Source: STC-54 sp964504665 (GTDB lineage: Bacteria; Patescibacteriota; Microgenomatia; Daviesbacterales; UBA10151). Taken from it: DNA of 53,865 bases. How positions within the stretch are numbered: position 1 is the first letter of the stretch; the number at the start of each line of letters is the position of its first letter. The stretch lies in contig CAZDEH010000006.1 of NCBI GenBank assembly GCA_964504665.1, positions 1 to 53,865 of the forward strand, read 5' to 3'. A program made the position numbers and the translations under genes. This document shows, piece after piece, positions 37,039 to 45,909 of this stretch. The notes under the pieces are model-generated. The model saw nothing but the letters and a program-made list of their open reading frames with translations. It did no database searches and was not told the origin of the DNA.

Positions 37039-37903
37039 AGTATCTGTCGTTTTAGTAAATTATAACTCGGGAGATTACTTAATAGGTTGTCTTAGATCTT
37101 TGATGAGGGAGGAGAAAGACTTAGATTTGGATATTTGGGTAGTGGATAATGCCTCAAATGATAATAGTATAAAAAATTCTAAAAAAATATTTCCAAATAT
37201 TAATTGCTTGATTAACAAAGAAAATGTAGGATTTACTAAAGCTAACAATCAGGCATTAGCAAAAATTCAAAACGAATATATTTTAATTCTTAACCCTGAT
37301 ACCAAAGTGTTGCCGGGAACTTTAAGTTATATGTTGAAGTTTATGGAAGATAATCCAACGGTTGGTGCGGCAACCTGCAGGGTAGAGCTTGCTAACGGTT
37401 TACTTGACTGGAGTTCTCACAGGGGATTCCCGACCCCTATAGCTGCTTTCTTCTATTATTTTTTGGGAAATGATAAATACTATCATTTAAGCGATCGGGA
37501 TATGGAAAATATTCACGAGGTTGATGGCATCACAGGAGCCTTTTTTTTAACACGAAAATCAGTTTTAGATAAGGTTGGATTATTTGATAAAGACTATTTT
37601 ATGTATGCGGAAGATCTTGACCTTTGTTTCAGAATCAAGAAAGCTGGGTATAAAATTATATTTATACCGAGTGTAAAAATTATTCATTATAAAGGCATTT
37701 CTTCAGGAATAAAAGAACATAGTCAGAATTTATCGCAGGCAACGGAAACTGTAAAAATTAAGGCTTTTAATGCTTTTTATGAAACTATGAAGATTTTTTA
37801 CCGAAAGAATTTAGCTTATCGATATCCATTTTTTGTTAATTGGTTAGTTTATTTAGGGATAAATTTAAAATGGGCAATAGCTAAAAGGAAACTTCAGGTA
37901 TGA
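37028..37903 (+). CDS. GT2 glycosyltransferase
   Basis: About 291 residues, GT-A. The ATG at 37028 gives MKSKVSVVLVNYNSGDYLIG, the typical family start; a start at 36959 would extend the gene far into its neighbour. VVDNASNDNS, NVGFTKANNQAL, LNPDTKVLPG, GITGAFFLTRKSVL and MYAEDLDLCFRIKKAG match the WbbL branch. It overlaps the downstream GT4 by four bases. Confidence 0.91.
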   Translation: MKSKVSVVLVNYNSGDYLIGCLRSLMREEKDLDLDIWVVDNASNDNSIKNSKKIFPNINCLINKENVGFTKANNQALAKIQNEYILILNPDTKVLPGTLSYMLKFMEDNPTVGAATCRVELANGLLDWSSHRGFPTPIAAFFYYFLGNDKYYHLSDRDMENIHEVDGITGAFFLTRKSVLDKVGLFDKDYFMYAEDLDLCFRIKKAGYKIIFIPSVKIIHYKGISSGIKEHSQNLSQATETVKIKAFNAFYETMKIFYRKNLAYRYPFFVNWLVYLGINLKWAIAKRKLQV

Positions 37904-39018
37904 GAATTGTTGTCGACGGAAGATTATGGAATGAGAGTGGTTTAGGAAGATACATTAGAAATTTAATCTTACAACTTCAGGAGTTGGATAATGTGGATGA
38001 GTACTTTGTTCTTCACTTACAAAAAGACTTTGATAGAATAAATTATACGAATCCGAAATTCCATAAAATATTAGTAGATGTTAAATGGTATGGAGTGTCG
38101 GAGCAGATTAAATTGCCGAAAATTATAAAATCTCTTAATCCTGATTTAGTGCATTTTCCTCATTTTAACGTACCTATTTTCTATAAAGGGAAATTTGTAG
38201 TTACTATCCATGATTTAATCCATCAACATTTCCAAACCAGGAGCACCACAACTTTAAATCCATTATTACATACAGTTAAAAAAGCAGTATATAAGAAAAT
38301 CTTTTCTCATGCAGTGAAAAAATCTTTTCAAATAATTGTGCCATCAGAATTTATAAAAAATCAATTAATAAGTGAATGGGATGTAGCGGAAAATAAAATT
38401 TCAGTGACATATGAAGGTGTGGAGGAGACAATTGTTAATTTGGTAAAAAATGTGAAGGATGAAGACTTTAAAGAATTAGCGGTGAAATTTGAAATTAGAA
38501 AACCCTATCTCTTTTATGTCGGGAATGCTCAGCCCCATAAAAACCTTTCCAACCTTATAAATGTGTTTGTAAGATTAAAAGATAAATATCCGGATTTAGC
38601 TCTTGTTTTATCTGGTCCTGACCATTATTTTTGGCAAAAGCTCAAAACGACAACCCTTGCAAAACATGTGATATTTACAAGGTTTATTTCTGATCAGGAT
38701 TTAGTAACTCTCTATAAGAACGCAGAAATGTTTGTGATGCCATCCCTGGAAGAAGGTTTTGGTATCCCAATCTTGGAAGCAATGGCTTGTGATTGCCCTG
38801 TTGTTTCTTCAAATACTGCCTCTCTACCGGAAGTTGGAGGGAGTGCAGCGATTTATTTTGATCCTCAAAATGAGAATGATATGGCGGGAAAAATTACTAA
38901 GGTAATAGATAATGAAAAATTAAGAAAAGAATTAATTAGCAGAGGGAGAAAACGATATAAAGTATTTTCCTGGCAAAAAATGGCAGAACAAACATTAGAA
39001 ATTTATCAAAAATCTTAA
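37900..39018 (+). CDS. GT4 glycosyltransferase, mannosyltransferase-like
   Basis: A 372-residue GT-B enzyme with MRIVVDGRLWNESGLGRYIR at the start, HFPHFNVPI, VTIHDLIHQHF, VPSEFIKNQL, LFYVGNAQPHKNLSNLINVF and EGFGIPILEAMACDCPVVSSN with E-x7-E. Similar in design to the enzymes at 26589 and 28871, so these three probably add related sugars. It is the last gene of the 30937-39018 run and its stop overlaps the convergent rsmH stop by four bases. Confidence 0.92.
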   Translation: MRIVVDGRLWNESGLGRYIRNLILQLQELDNVDEYFVLHLQKDFDRINYTNPKFHKILVDVKWYGVSEQIKLPKIIKSLNPDLVHFPHFNVPIFYKGKFVVTIHDLIHQHFQTRSTTTLNPLLHTVKKAVYKKIFSHAVKKSFQIIVPSEFIKNQLISEWDVAENKISVTYEGVEETIVNLVKNVKDEDFKELAVKFEIRKPYLFYVGNAQPHKNLSNLINVFVRLKDKYPDLALVLSGPDHYFWQKLKTTTLAKHVIFTRFISDQDLVTLYKNAEMFVMPSLEEGFGIPILEAMACDCPVVSSNTASLPEVGGSAAIYFDPQNENDMAGKITKVIDNEKLRKELISRGRKRYKVFSWQKMAEQTLEIYQKS

Positions 39019-39926
39019 TTTTTTTCTGCTATACGAAGTTTTCCTGAGCGCGAGCGGGGATTAATTTTAATTTCTTCTTCTGTAGGTTCAACAGGCTTTT
39101 GAGTAAGAATTGTGATCGAACACTTTTTCTCTTCATCTTTCAGAAAATTTTTAACTATTCTATCTTCTAAAGAATGAAAACTAATTACTACTAATCTACC
39201 ACCCGGTGATAAGATGTCTAATGCTTGAGGTAAAGCTTCTTCTAAGCTATGGAGTTCATCGTTAACCGCAATACGTAGAGCCTGAAAAACTTTTGTTGCA
39301 GGGTGAATTTTTTTTGTTTTGTCCAGCTTTTTTACTGATAAAATAATTTGGACTAATTTATCTGTAGTATCTATTTTATCATGATTTCTGTATTCAACGA
39401 TTTTTCTGGCAATTGGTTTTGCAAAACTTTCTTCTCCGTATTTCCAAAATAATTCTGCGAGTTCATCAACGTATAACCCATTAACTAAATCTTCTGCCCT
39501 GAGTTTTTGGGAGCGGTTCATTCTCATATCAAGGGGGGAGTTTTGATTGAAGCTAAATCCTCTTGTAGCATTTCCCAATTGATGTGAAGAAATTCCTAAA
39601 TCAAACAATATTCCTTGAGGATCTTGTGGAAGAAAATTAGATGAAATCTCTTTTACTACAGAAAAATTTGCCTGGCAGATAATTAGAGAGTCAGAAATTG
39701 CCTGAAAACGGTTGTTAATAAGAGTAACTGTTAAGTTATGATTCTCTGCAACTTCTTTGATAGCATCATAGTCCAGATCAATGCCTAAAACTTTTCCTCC
39801 CGCTTTCAATATTGCTTCAGTGTGGCCACCGCCACCTAAATTGCAATCAACATACCAAGCTCCTTTCTGGATATTCAAATAGCTGATAGCTTCCTTCAAC
39901 ATGACTGGAATATGATAATTACTCAT
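39015..39926 (-). CDS. rsmH: 16S rRNA (cytosine1402-N4)-methyltransferase
   Basis: RsmH (MraW) methylates N4 of C1402 in the decoding region of 16S rRNA. The 303-residue protein starts YHIPVMLKEAISYL, has VDCNLGGGGHTEAIL (SAM loop), LFDLGISSHQL, GFSFNQNSPLDMRM and VVISFHSLEDRIVKNFL, all diagnostic. In most bacteria the gene follows mraZ in the division cluster; here it lies about 7 kb away on the other strand, between two GT4 genes. It diverges from the gene at 39960 with only 33 bases between start codons. Confidence 0.97.
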   Translation of the reverse strand: MSNYHIPVMLKEAISYLNIQKGAWYVDCNLGGGGHTEAILKAGGKVLGIDLDYDAIKEVAENHNLTVTLINNRFQAISDSLIICQANFSVVKEISSNFLPQDPQGILFDLGISSHQLGNATRGFSFNQNSPLDMRMNRSQKLRAEDLVNGLYVDELAELFWKYGEESFAKPIARKIVEYRNHDKIDTTDKLVQIILSVKKLDKTKKIHPATKVFQALRIAVNDELHSLEEALPQALDILSPGGRLVVISFHSLEDRIVKNFLKDEEKKCSITILTQKPVEPTEEEIKINPRSRSGKLRIAEKN

Positions 39927-39932
39927 ATTGAT

Positions 39933-39941
39933 ATTTTATCA
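39933..39941 (-). promoter_or_regulatory. extended -10 promoter of rsmH, leaderless start
   Basis: On the minus strand TGATAAAAT fits TGnTANAAT and ends six bases before the ATG at 39926, so the mRNA should begin at or beside the start codon. Confidence 0.5.
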
Positions 39942-39944
39942 TTT

Positions 39945-39953
39945 TGGTACAAT
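39945..39953 (+). promoter_or_regulatory. extended -10 promoter of the GT4 at 39960, leaderless start
   Basis: TGGTACAAT fits TGnTANAAT and ends six bases before the ATG. TTGATA at 39928-39933 is only 14 bases upstream, too close for a standard -35, and overlaps the opposing promoter of rsmH. Confidence 0.5.
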
Positions 39954-39959
39954 AAAGGA

Positions 39960-41045
39960 ATGAAAGTGGCGCTTGTTCATGATGATTTAGTTCAGTGGGG
40001 TGGAGCAGAAAGAATGTTGGTGGCTATAAGTGATATTTTTCCGGGAGCTCCTATATATACATCTGTTTTTGATAATAATAACGAAATATTAAAGCAACAA
40101 TTTATGGGTAAAAAAATAATTACCTCTTTTATTCAAAAAATACCCAAATGGAAAAGTATGTACAGAATGTTACTTCCGTTTTATGCCGCAGCCTTTGAGG
40201 GTTTCGATTTTTCAGGTTATGATGTAGTGATCTCTCAAACCACCAGATTTGCCAAAGCGGTTATTACTAAACCTAATACTTTACATATTTGTTATGTTCA
40301 TACACCACCCCGTTTTTTGTGGGATTTTTCCGGAGGAAAAATTAAAGGAGTTCCACAAATATTTTTTAATTATCAGAGAATATTAGATGCAATAGTTAGT
40401 TCCAGGGTAGACATATGGGTTGCAGGATCTAAAAATGCCCAAAAGAGACTCCAAAAAATTTACCATATTAATTCACAGGTTATTTATCCTTTTGTGGATA
40501 CTGAAAGATTTTCATCTATTGATCCCTTTAATGGTGGGTATTTACTGGTGGTATCAAGACTAAATAATTACAAACGGGTAGATTTGATTATCCAAGCTGC
40601 AAATGAGTTAAAGATACCTCTTAAAATTGTGGGTATTGGTCCGCAAGAAAAAAAATTAAAAAAACTGGCTAAGTCAAACGTGTATTTTCTCGGCTCTGTT
40701 AATGAGGAGCTATTAACTTTATTAATTTCCGGTTGTAAAGCGCTTATTATTGCTGCTGAAGAGGATTTTGGTTTAATGCCACTTGAGGCGCAAATTCTGT
40801 CTAAACCTGTGGTTGCTTTTAAAAAAGGAGGTGTAACGGAAACAGTAATTGAAGGTGAAACTGGAGTCTTTTTTGAGTGTCAAAACGTTGAAAGCTTAAC
40901 TCGGGCATTGGTTAAATTGGATAAAGAGGGTTATAATGGAAAAAGATGTCGGGATCAAGCCCGACTTTTTTCAAAAGGTAGGTTTGTTAAAGACTTTAGT
41001 ACCTTAGTATATTCAGCTATGAAGAATATGGAAAATGTAAATTAA
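39960..41045 (+). CDS. GT4 glycosyltransferase, WbaZ-like
   Basis: About 361 residues, GT-B. MKVALVHDDLVQWGGAERML is the exact kind of start seen in this branch, so the ATG at 39960 is chosen over 39912. SQTTRFAKAVITKPNT, CYVHTPPRFLWDF, VAGSKNAQKRLQKI and AAEEDFGLMPLEAQILSKPVVAF (E-x7-E) follow. It probably adds mannose to a lipid-linked glycan. Codons 331-337 form a hairpin followed by six T, a terminator-like shape inside the gene. The phosphoglycosyl transferase gene begins two bases after the stop. Confidence 0.92.
   Translation: MKVALVHDDLVQWGGAERMLVAISDIFPGAPIYTSVFDNNNEILKQQFMGKKIITSFIQKIPKWKSMYRMLLPFYAAAFEGFDFSGYDVVISQTTRFAKAVITKPNTLHICYVHTPPRFLWDFSGGKIKGVPQIFFNYQRILDAIVSSRVDIWVAGSKNAQKRLQKIYHINSQVIYPFVDTERFSSIDPFNGGYLLVVSRLNNYKRVDLIIQAANELKIPLKIVGIGPQEKKLKKLAKSNVYFLGSVNEELLTLLISGCKALIIAAEEDFGLMPLEAQILSKPVVAFKKGGVTETVIEGETGVFFECQNVESLTRALVKLDKEGYNGKRCRDQARLFSKGRFVKDFSTLVYSAMKNMENVN
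40948..40971 (+). terminator. terminator-like hairpin inside the GT4 gene
   Basis: A 6-bp GC-rich stem (GTCGGG/CCCGAC, loop ATCAAG) is followed directly by six T. It has the form of an intrinsic terminator but lies about 75 bases before the stop codon, in sense orientation, and encodes the normal conserved residues CRDQARLF. It may attenuate expression of the downstream genes or be a coincidence. Confidence 0.3.
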
Positions 41046-41047
41046 AT

Positions 41048-41728
41048 ATGCAGATATCTGAAAATAGTGAAGAATATCCAAGTTTTGTATACGAAGATGT
41101 GCTCTTTAACTTCCTAAAAAGGCTAATTGATGTCCTTGGTTCAATTGTAGGTATTATATTATTTTCTCCAGTTATGCTGCTTACTGCTATTTGTATTAAA
41201 CTTGATTCGGAAGGTCCGATATTTGCCGATACCCCGATGAGGGTGGGTAAAGATGGGAAACATTTTAATATGTATAAATTTCGCTCAATGATTGTAGGAG
41301 CACATAGACTTCTGCACAGAAATCCAAAATTGCTTAAAGAGTATAAGAAGAATAGTTATAAAATTATTGATGATCCCCGGGTTACACCAGTTGGTCGGTT
41401 TATAAGAAAAATATCTATTGATGAGATGCCTCAATTCTTTAATGTTTTAAGAGGCGATATGAGTTTGGTTGGAATTAGACCTTATTATCCGTTTGAGTTA
41501 GAGGAGCAGCAGCAGAAGTATCCGCAAAGTAAAAAATTTGTTAAAATTGTTTTACAATCTAAGCCCGGAATAACCGGAGTATGGCAGGTTTCGGGAAGGT
41601 CTTCTATCAATTTCGATAAAAGGGTTAAGATGGATGCTTCATATGTTCAGAAAAAATCTATTTTATATGACATCTGGATTATCATCCAAACAATTCCTGC
41701 AGTTTTGTTTGGTAAAGGTGCAATTTGA
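41048..41728 (+). CDS. phosphoglycosyl transferase (bacterial sugar transferase, WcaJ/WbaP type)
   Basis: Transfers a sugar-1-phosphate from a nucleotide sugar to undecaprenyl phosphate, the first membrane step of glycan synthesis. The 226-residue protein has the re-entrant hydrophobic helix (RLIDVLGSIVGIILFSPVML), FNMYKFRSM, the catalytic Asp-Glu in SIDEMPQFFNVLRGDMSLVG (usual form LDELPQ), GIRPYYP and KPGITGVWQVSGR. It is the short monotopic form with no extra N-terminal domain. Two bases after the GT4, so it probably belongs with the glycan island and not with the DUF4012 gene behind it. Confidence 0.95.
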   Translation: MQISENSEEYPSFVYEDVLFNFLKRLIDVLGSIVGIILFSPVMLLTAICIKLDSEGPIFADTPMRVGKDGKHFNMYKFRSMIVGAHRLLHRNPKLLKEYKKNSYKIIDDPRVTPVGRFIRKISIDEMPQFFNVLRGDMSLVGIRPYYPFELEEQQQKYPQSKKFVKIVLQSKPGITGVWQVSGRSSINFDKRVKMDASYVQKKSILYDIWIIIQTIPAVLFGKGAI

Positions 41729-41746
41729 AAAGCAACAAAGACGACC

Positions 41747-43651
41747 ATGATGAATTTAAATAAACAGTTGAATACTTTGGGTAGAAAAGATTCTATGAGT
41801 AGTAAAAAAAGAAATTTTAAACCGGTATTAATTAAAATAGGTATAATGCTTGCAATTATTATTGTATTAATTTACCTGCCAGCAAGGATTATTTATTCCG
41901 GATTTAAAGAAGCGATAGTTGGTGTGACCAGGATAAACACGGGTATGAAAGCTGAAGATTTCGATGAGATTAAGGCTGGTGTTGGGGTTACGAAATCGTC
42001 AATTAGCCGTATTGATACGGCATTAAATTTTTTTATCTATCTCCGGATAATTCCTTTTGTGGGCGGATTTTATGCAGACAGTAAACATTTTTTATCGGCT
42101 GCCAGTTATGAAATAGAAGCCGCTCAAATAATTTTGGAAAGCTTAGAACCGTATAAAACTGAACTTGGATTTACCGGTCAGGTAACAGCAGGTCAAGACC
42201 GTATTGCTCAAGCAGTAAAAATATTAGATAAAACTCTACCAAATATTGATAAATTTGAGCCTCTTATGAGAAAAGCTAGAAATGAAGTTAAAGATATAAA
42301 TATAGATAAATATCCCGAGCAGTTGGGGAAGAGAAAATTAAAAAGCAGGATTGATGAAGCTAAAAATTTTATTATTGGAGCACATGTGGCAGTAACAGAT
42401 GCTAGACCAGCCCTAGAAATGGTCCCATCAGCTTTAGGAGAACCAAGTAGCAAAACGTATTTAATGTTGTTTCAAAATGACAAAGAGCTTAGAGCTACAG
42501 GGGGATTTCTTACTGCTTATGCCTTTTTAAAGTTGGATAAAGGACATCTTTCTACCACTCAGTCGGATGATATTTATAGACTGGATGAAAAGTTGCTCAG
42601 TGTCTGTTTATCGAAAGTATGTCCCTTAGCTCCTCCATCTCCGATTGTCAAATATTTACCGGAAACCACAGGAAAACCACGTTCGGCTTGGTCAATGAGG
42701 GACTCCAATCTTTCTCCTGACTTGCCTACATCTGCTAAAGAATTTGAAAGAATGTATCAGATGTTAGACACAGCAGTTCCTTTTGATGGAATTATGACAA
42801 TTGATACCAGTGTAGTTGAGGATTTGATTAAAATTACCGGTCCTATAGAAGTCAATGGAACAACGTATAGTGCAGAGACAGATAAAAGATGTAATTGTGC
42901 AAATGTTATTTATGAGCTTGAACATTATGCTGAAGTTGCATCAAAAGGGGAATCTGATAGAAAAGAAGTGGTAGGGACGTTGATGCAAACTATTTTGGCG
43001 AAATTACTGGGTTCTGGTATGGATAAATTACCATCTTTTATTAATGTTGGAGTGAAGCTGGCTTCCGATAAGCACATTATGATGTATATGCACGATGCTA
43101 AAACCCAATCTGCTTTGTCCCAGCTTAACTGGACAGGAGAGATTAAGAAAGATGCTTCCGGGGATTACTTACACATAAATGATTCGAATTTTGCCGGAGG
43201 TAAATCAAATCTATATGTTGAAGAGAAAATTACTTATGAAATTAAAGTTGAAGGAGGTGGTACAGCTAGAAACAAATTAACAATTGAATATAAAAATCCA
43301 CAGCCATACAACACTTGGTTAAACGCCATTTTGCGTTCCTACGTCAGAGTTTATGCACCATATGGGTCTACGCTTACTTTTTCCAAAGGTTCTGATGACC
43401 CTGTGACTACCCAAACAGATGACTTTTTAAATAAAACTTATTTTGAGAGTTTTGTGCAAGTTAGACCTCAAAATTCTCGGATTTTAGTGCTTGAATATAC
43501 TTTGCCAAATAAGATTCAGGGTAAAAATTATCCATTGCTCATTCAAAAACAACCAGGGGCCAAAGACCATCACTACACTATTAAGATTAACGGTGCTACT
43601 AAAGCAGAGTTTAACTTAACCTCAGATAAACAACTCAATCTTTCTTTTTAA
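41747..43651 (+). CDS. DUF4012 domain protein, membrane anchored
   Basis: A 634-residue protein with a basic N-terminus, one membrane helix (about 26-46) and a large outer part. The core YLMLFQNDKELRATGGFL (about 238-255) is the hallmark of DUF4012, a family of unknown function common in CPR bacteria and Gram-positives, often near glycan genes. Residues 55-210 are mainly helical, the final 150 mainly strands. Two Cys pairs (CLSKVC, KRCNC) could form disulfides. Two ATG codons occur in tandem at 41747 and 41750. It may act on exported glycans; this is inference from position. Confidence 0.85.
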   Translation: MMNLNKQLNTLGRKDSMSSKKRNFKPVLIKIGIMLAIIIVLIYLPARIIYSGFKEAIVGVTRINTGMKAEDFDEIKAGVGVTKSSISRIDTALNFFIYLRIIPFVGGFYADSKHFLSAASYEIEAAQIILESLEPYKTELGFTGQVTAGQDRIAQAVKILDKTLPNIDKFEPLMRKARNEVKDINIDKYPEQLGKRKLKSRIDEAKNFIIGAHVAVTDARPALEMVPSALGEPSSKTYLMLFQNDKELRATGGFLTAYAFLKLDKGHLSTTQSDDIYRLDEKLLSVCLSKVCPLAPPSPIVKYLPETTGKPRSAWSMRDSNLSPDLPTSAKEFERMYQMLDTAVPFDGIMTIDTSVVEDLIKITGPIEVNGTTYSAETDKRCNCANVIYELEHYAEVASKGESDRKEVVGTLMQTILAKLLGSGMDKLPSFINVGVKLASDKHIMMYMHDAKTQSALSQLNWTGEIKKDASGDYLHINDSNFAGGKSNLYVEEKITYEIKVEGGGTARNKLTIEYKNPQPYNTWLNAILRSYVRVYAPYGSTLTFSKGSDDPVTTQTDDFLNKTYFESFVQVRPQNSRILVLEYTLPNKIQGKNYPLLIQKQPGAKDHHYTIKINGATKAEFNLTSDKQLNLSF

Positions 43652-43660
43652 AACTTATTG

Positions 43661-43666
43661 TATAAT
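43661..43666 (+). promoter_or_regulatory. -10 element of recO, leaderless start
   Basis: TATAAT ends six bases before the ATG at 43673, so transcription should start at the first base of recO. It also explains why the in-frame TTG at 43658 cannot be the start from this promoter. Confidence 0.5.
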
Positions 43667-43672
43667 GCCCTC

Positions 43673-44317
43673 ATGCCTGTTTCTACTTTTGAGGGAATAA
43701 TTATTCGAAGATCTAATTTTGGGGAAGCGGATCGGATTCTGACAGTAATCACTCCATATAAGGGTAAAATAAAGTTAATTGCAAAAGGGGTAAGAAGAAT
43801 TACCTCCAGACGTAGCGGAAATGTAGAGCTTTTGAATAGAGCTAAGTTGCATGTTTTCCAAGGTAAAGGTATGTCTATTTTAACGGAGGCAGAGGCGCTG
43901 GATACTTTTCCAAAAATAAAAAATGATTTACTGCTTTCTTCATACGGATCTCACATAATTGAGCTTATTGATAAGTTCTTACCTGAAGAACAGGCAAATC
44001 CTTTGGTTTATCAACTTCTTGTATCTATCCTAAAACTTTTAGAAACTAATCCCAGGCAGATATTTATCAGAGCTTTTGAAATTAAATTGCTTTCCCTATT
44101 AGGGTTTTGGTCTTTGGATCAACTGGGTGATATTGGCAAAAATAAAGAAATTTTAACGTTGCTGCAAAAAAATAGTTGGGAGGATTTAGGAAAATTAAAG
44201 CTGTCTTCGAATCAGGCTCTGGAACTTGAGAAAATAGTACGCTATTATATAGAAAAGATTTTAGAGTCATCTTTGAAATCAGCCAGAATAATTCGGAATT
44301 TAAGACAAAATGGATAA
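43673..44317 (+). CDS. recO: DNA repair protein RecO
   Basis: Loads RecA on SSB-coated single strands and anneals DNA in the RecFOR pathway. About 214 residues. The OB-fold N-terminus reads FEGIIIRRSNFGEADRILTV, then KLIAKGVRRITSRRSG (basic DNA-binding loop) and LHVFQGKGMSILTEAEAL. The C-terminal helical domain has FEIKLLSLLGFW but no Cys cluster, so no zinc ribbon. I use the ATG at 43673 because a promoter overlaps the upstream TTG. It overlaps glyS by eight bases. Confidence 0.88.
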   Translation: MPVSTFEGIIIRRSNFGEADRILTVITPYKGKIKLIAKGVRRITSRRSGNVELLNRAKLHVFQGKGMSILTEAEALDTFPKIKNDLLLSSYGSHIIELIDKFLPEEQANPLVYQLLVSILKLLETNPRQIFIRAFEIKLLSLLGFWSLDQLGDIGKNKEILTLLQKNSWEDLGKLKLSSNQALELEKIVRYYIEKILESSLKSARIIRNLRQNG

Positions 44318-45707
44318 AGAACTGCTTGAAAAAATTGTTGCTCTTTGTAAACGCCGGGGTTTTATCTATCCCGGTTCTGAAATTTATGGAGGATTAGCAA
44401 ATACCTATGATTTTGGACCTTTAGGGGTAGAGTTAAAACGTAATTTAGTAAATTATTGGTGGAAAAACTTTGTTTCCAGCCGTGAAGATATATTTGGCTT
44501 AGATACCTCTATTTTAATGAGTCCAAAAGTTTGGGAAGCTTCAGGGCACACCAAAAGCTTTACCAATGTCTTAATAGATTGTAAAACCTGTCAATATAGA
44601 ACTCGTGCAGATCACCTCATCGAAGATGCTTTACCGGATAAAGGAATTGTGGAAGGCTTATCTTTAGATGAACTGGATAAAATTGTTGATGAAAACAAAA
44701 TCAAATGTCCAAAATGCGGAAAAAATACATGGACAAAAACCCGTAATTTTAATCAACTATTTGAAACAGAAATCGGAATAATTACCTCTGGTAAAAATAC
44801 AGCATATTTACGAGGAGAATTAGCTCAAGGGATGTTTGTCGATTTTAAACAAGTGTTAGACAGTGTGCATCCTAAACTTCCGTTTGGGTTAGCCCAATCC
44901 GGCAAGGCTTTTCGAAATGAAATCACCATGGGGAAATTTACTTTTCGAACACTGGAATTCGATTTAGCAGAGTTTGAATATTTTATGCGTCCTGATGAGT
45001 GGGAAAAATGGTTTGAATATTGGAAAGAAGTAATGATGAAATTTGCTTTATCACTTGGACTGGATAAAGATAAACTGCGCTGGAGAGCTCATTCTAAAGA
45101 AGAGCTTTCCCATTATTCTAAAAGGACAGAGGATTTGGAATATAAATTTCCATGGGGGTACAAAGAAATGTGGGGGTTGGCATACCGGACTGATTTTGAT
45201 TTAAAAAATCATATGGAGAAATCTGGAGTAGATATGAATTTTACAGATCCTTATACTGGTGAAAAATTTATTCCCCATGTGGTGGAACCGACATTCGGGT
45301 TATCCCGTTTAGTCACGATAATTTTAATGGATGCATATGTTGAAGATAAAGAAACTAAAAGAATGTGGCTTAAATTACCAATCAAACTTGTGCCATTTAA
45401 AGCAGCCGTCTTTCCGCTTCTTGCTAATAAACCAGAACTTGTGGAAAAAGCCAGAAAGATCTATCTTGACCTGAAAAATGATTTCATGGTAGCGTGGGAT
45501 GAGAGGGGAAATATTGGTAAAAGATATGCTGCCCAAGATGAAATTGGCACTCCATTTTGTACAACAATTGATTTCCAAACCCTAGAAGATGAGACTGTAA
45601 CTATTCGTGATCGGGATACAGCAAAACAAATAAGAGTTAAACCCGGAGAGTTATCTGATTATATAAATAATAAAATTTATGGAGAGAAAAGTTCGTTTTC
45701 GATGTGA
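44310..45707 (+). CDS. glyS: glycyl-tRNA synthetase, single-chain type
   Basis: Class II synthetase of the homodimeric (alpha2) type, 465 residues. CKRRGFIYPGSEIYGGLANTYDFGPLG (two blocks near 13-39) and the zinc-like Cys pairs CKTC and CPKC (about 92 and 131) mark the type. SGKAFRNEIT (motif 2), EFDLAEFEYF and HVVEPTFGLSRLV (motif 3) are present, followed by an anticodon-binding domain (KAAVFPLL, RYAAQDEIGTPFCTTID). recO–glyS adjacency is often seen in Gram-positives and CPR. It ends in TGA, which supports the standard code. Confidence 0.97.
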   Translation: MDKELLEKIVALCKRRGFIYPGSEIYGGLANTYDFGPLGVELKRNLVNYWWKNFVSSREDIFGLDTSILMSPKVWEASGHTKSFTNVLIDCKTCQYRTRADHLIEDALPDKGIVEGLSLDELDKIVDENKIKCPKCGKNTWTKTRNFNQLFETEIGIITSGKNTAYLRGELAQGMFVDFKQVLDSVHPKLPFGLAQSGKAFRNEITMGKFTFRTLEFDLAEFEYFMRPDEWEKWFEYWKEVMMKFALSLGLDKDKLRWRAHSKEELSHYSKRTEDLEYKFPWGYKEMWGLAYRTDFDLKNHMEKSGVDMNFTDPYTGEKFIPHVVEPTFGLSRLVTIILMDAYVEDKETKRMWLKLPIKLVPFKAAVFPLLANKPELVEKARKIYLDLKNDFMVAWDERGNIGKRYAAQDEIGTPFCTTIDFQTLEDETVTIRDRDTAKQIRVKPGELSDYINNKIYGEKSSFSM

Positions 45708-45717
45708 ATCTAGCGGG

Positions 45718-45909
45718 ATGTTTATAGTTACAGACGGAGAAACCTTTCAATCAGGATCTACAAGTTTAATAGAAGCATTAAGAATGTTTCAAGATGCTTT
45801 AAATAATATCCAACAACAGTTTAGATTGGAAGCTTATAAAGAGGTTAAATTAACACAACCTCCTGTCAGAATAGTTGGTACTAGAAAGGATTTGGTAAGA
45901 ATTGTTTAA
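45718..45909 (+). CDS. small unrecognised protein
   Basis: A 63-residue protein with the start at 45718 (MFIVTDGETFQSG), ten bases after glyS; an upstream ATG at 45679 would add 13 residues but overlap glyS by 29 bases, more than usual here. The sequence has a short strand, then SLIEALRMFQDALNNIQQQF as an amphipathic helix, then a basic tail ending RKDLVRIV. It may be an antitoxin-like or regulatory fragment, but I see no reliable motif. It overlaps the next gene by eight bases. Confidence 0.5.
   Translation: MFIVTDGETFQSGSTSLIEALRMFQDALNNIQQQFRLEAYKEVKLTQPPVRIVGTRKDLVRIV

Noticed and set aside
39953..39958. AAAGGA as a Shine-Dalgarno for the GT4 at 39960
   Set aside because: It abuts the ATG almost directly, so it cannot place the ribosome; the upstream -10 suggests a leaderless start.
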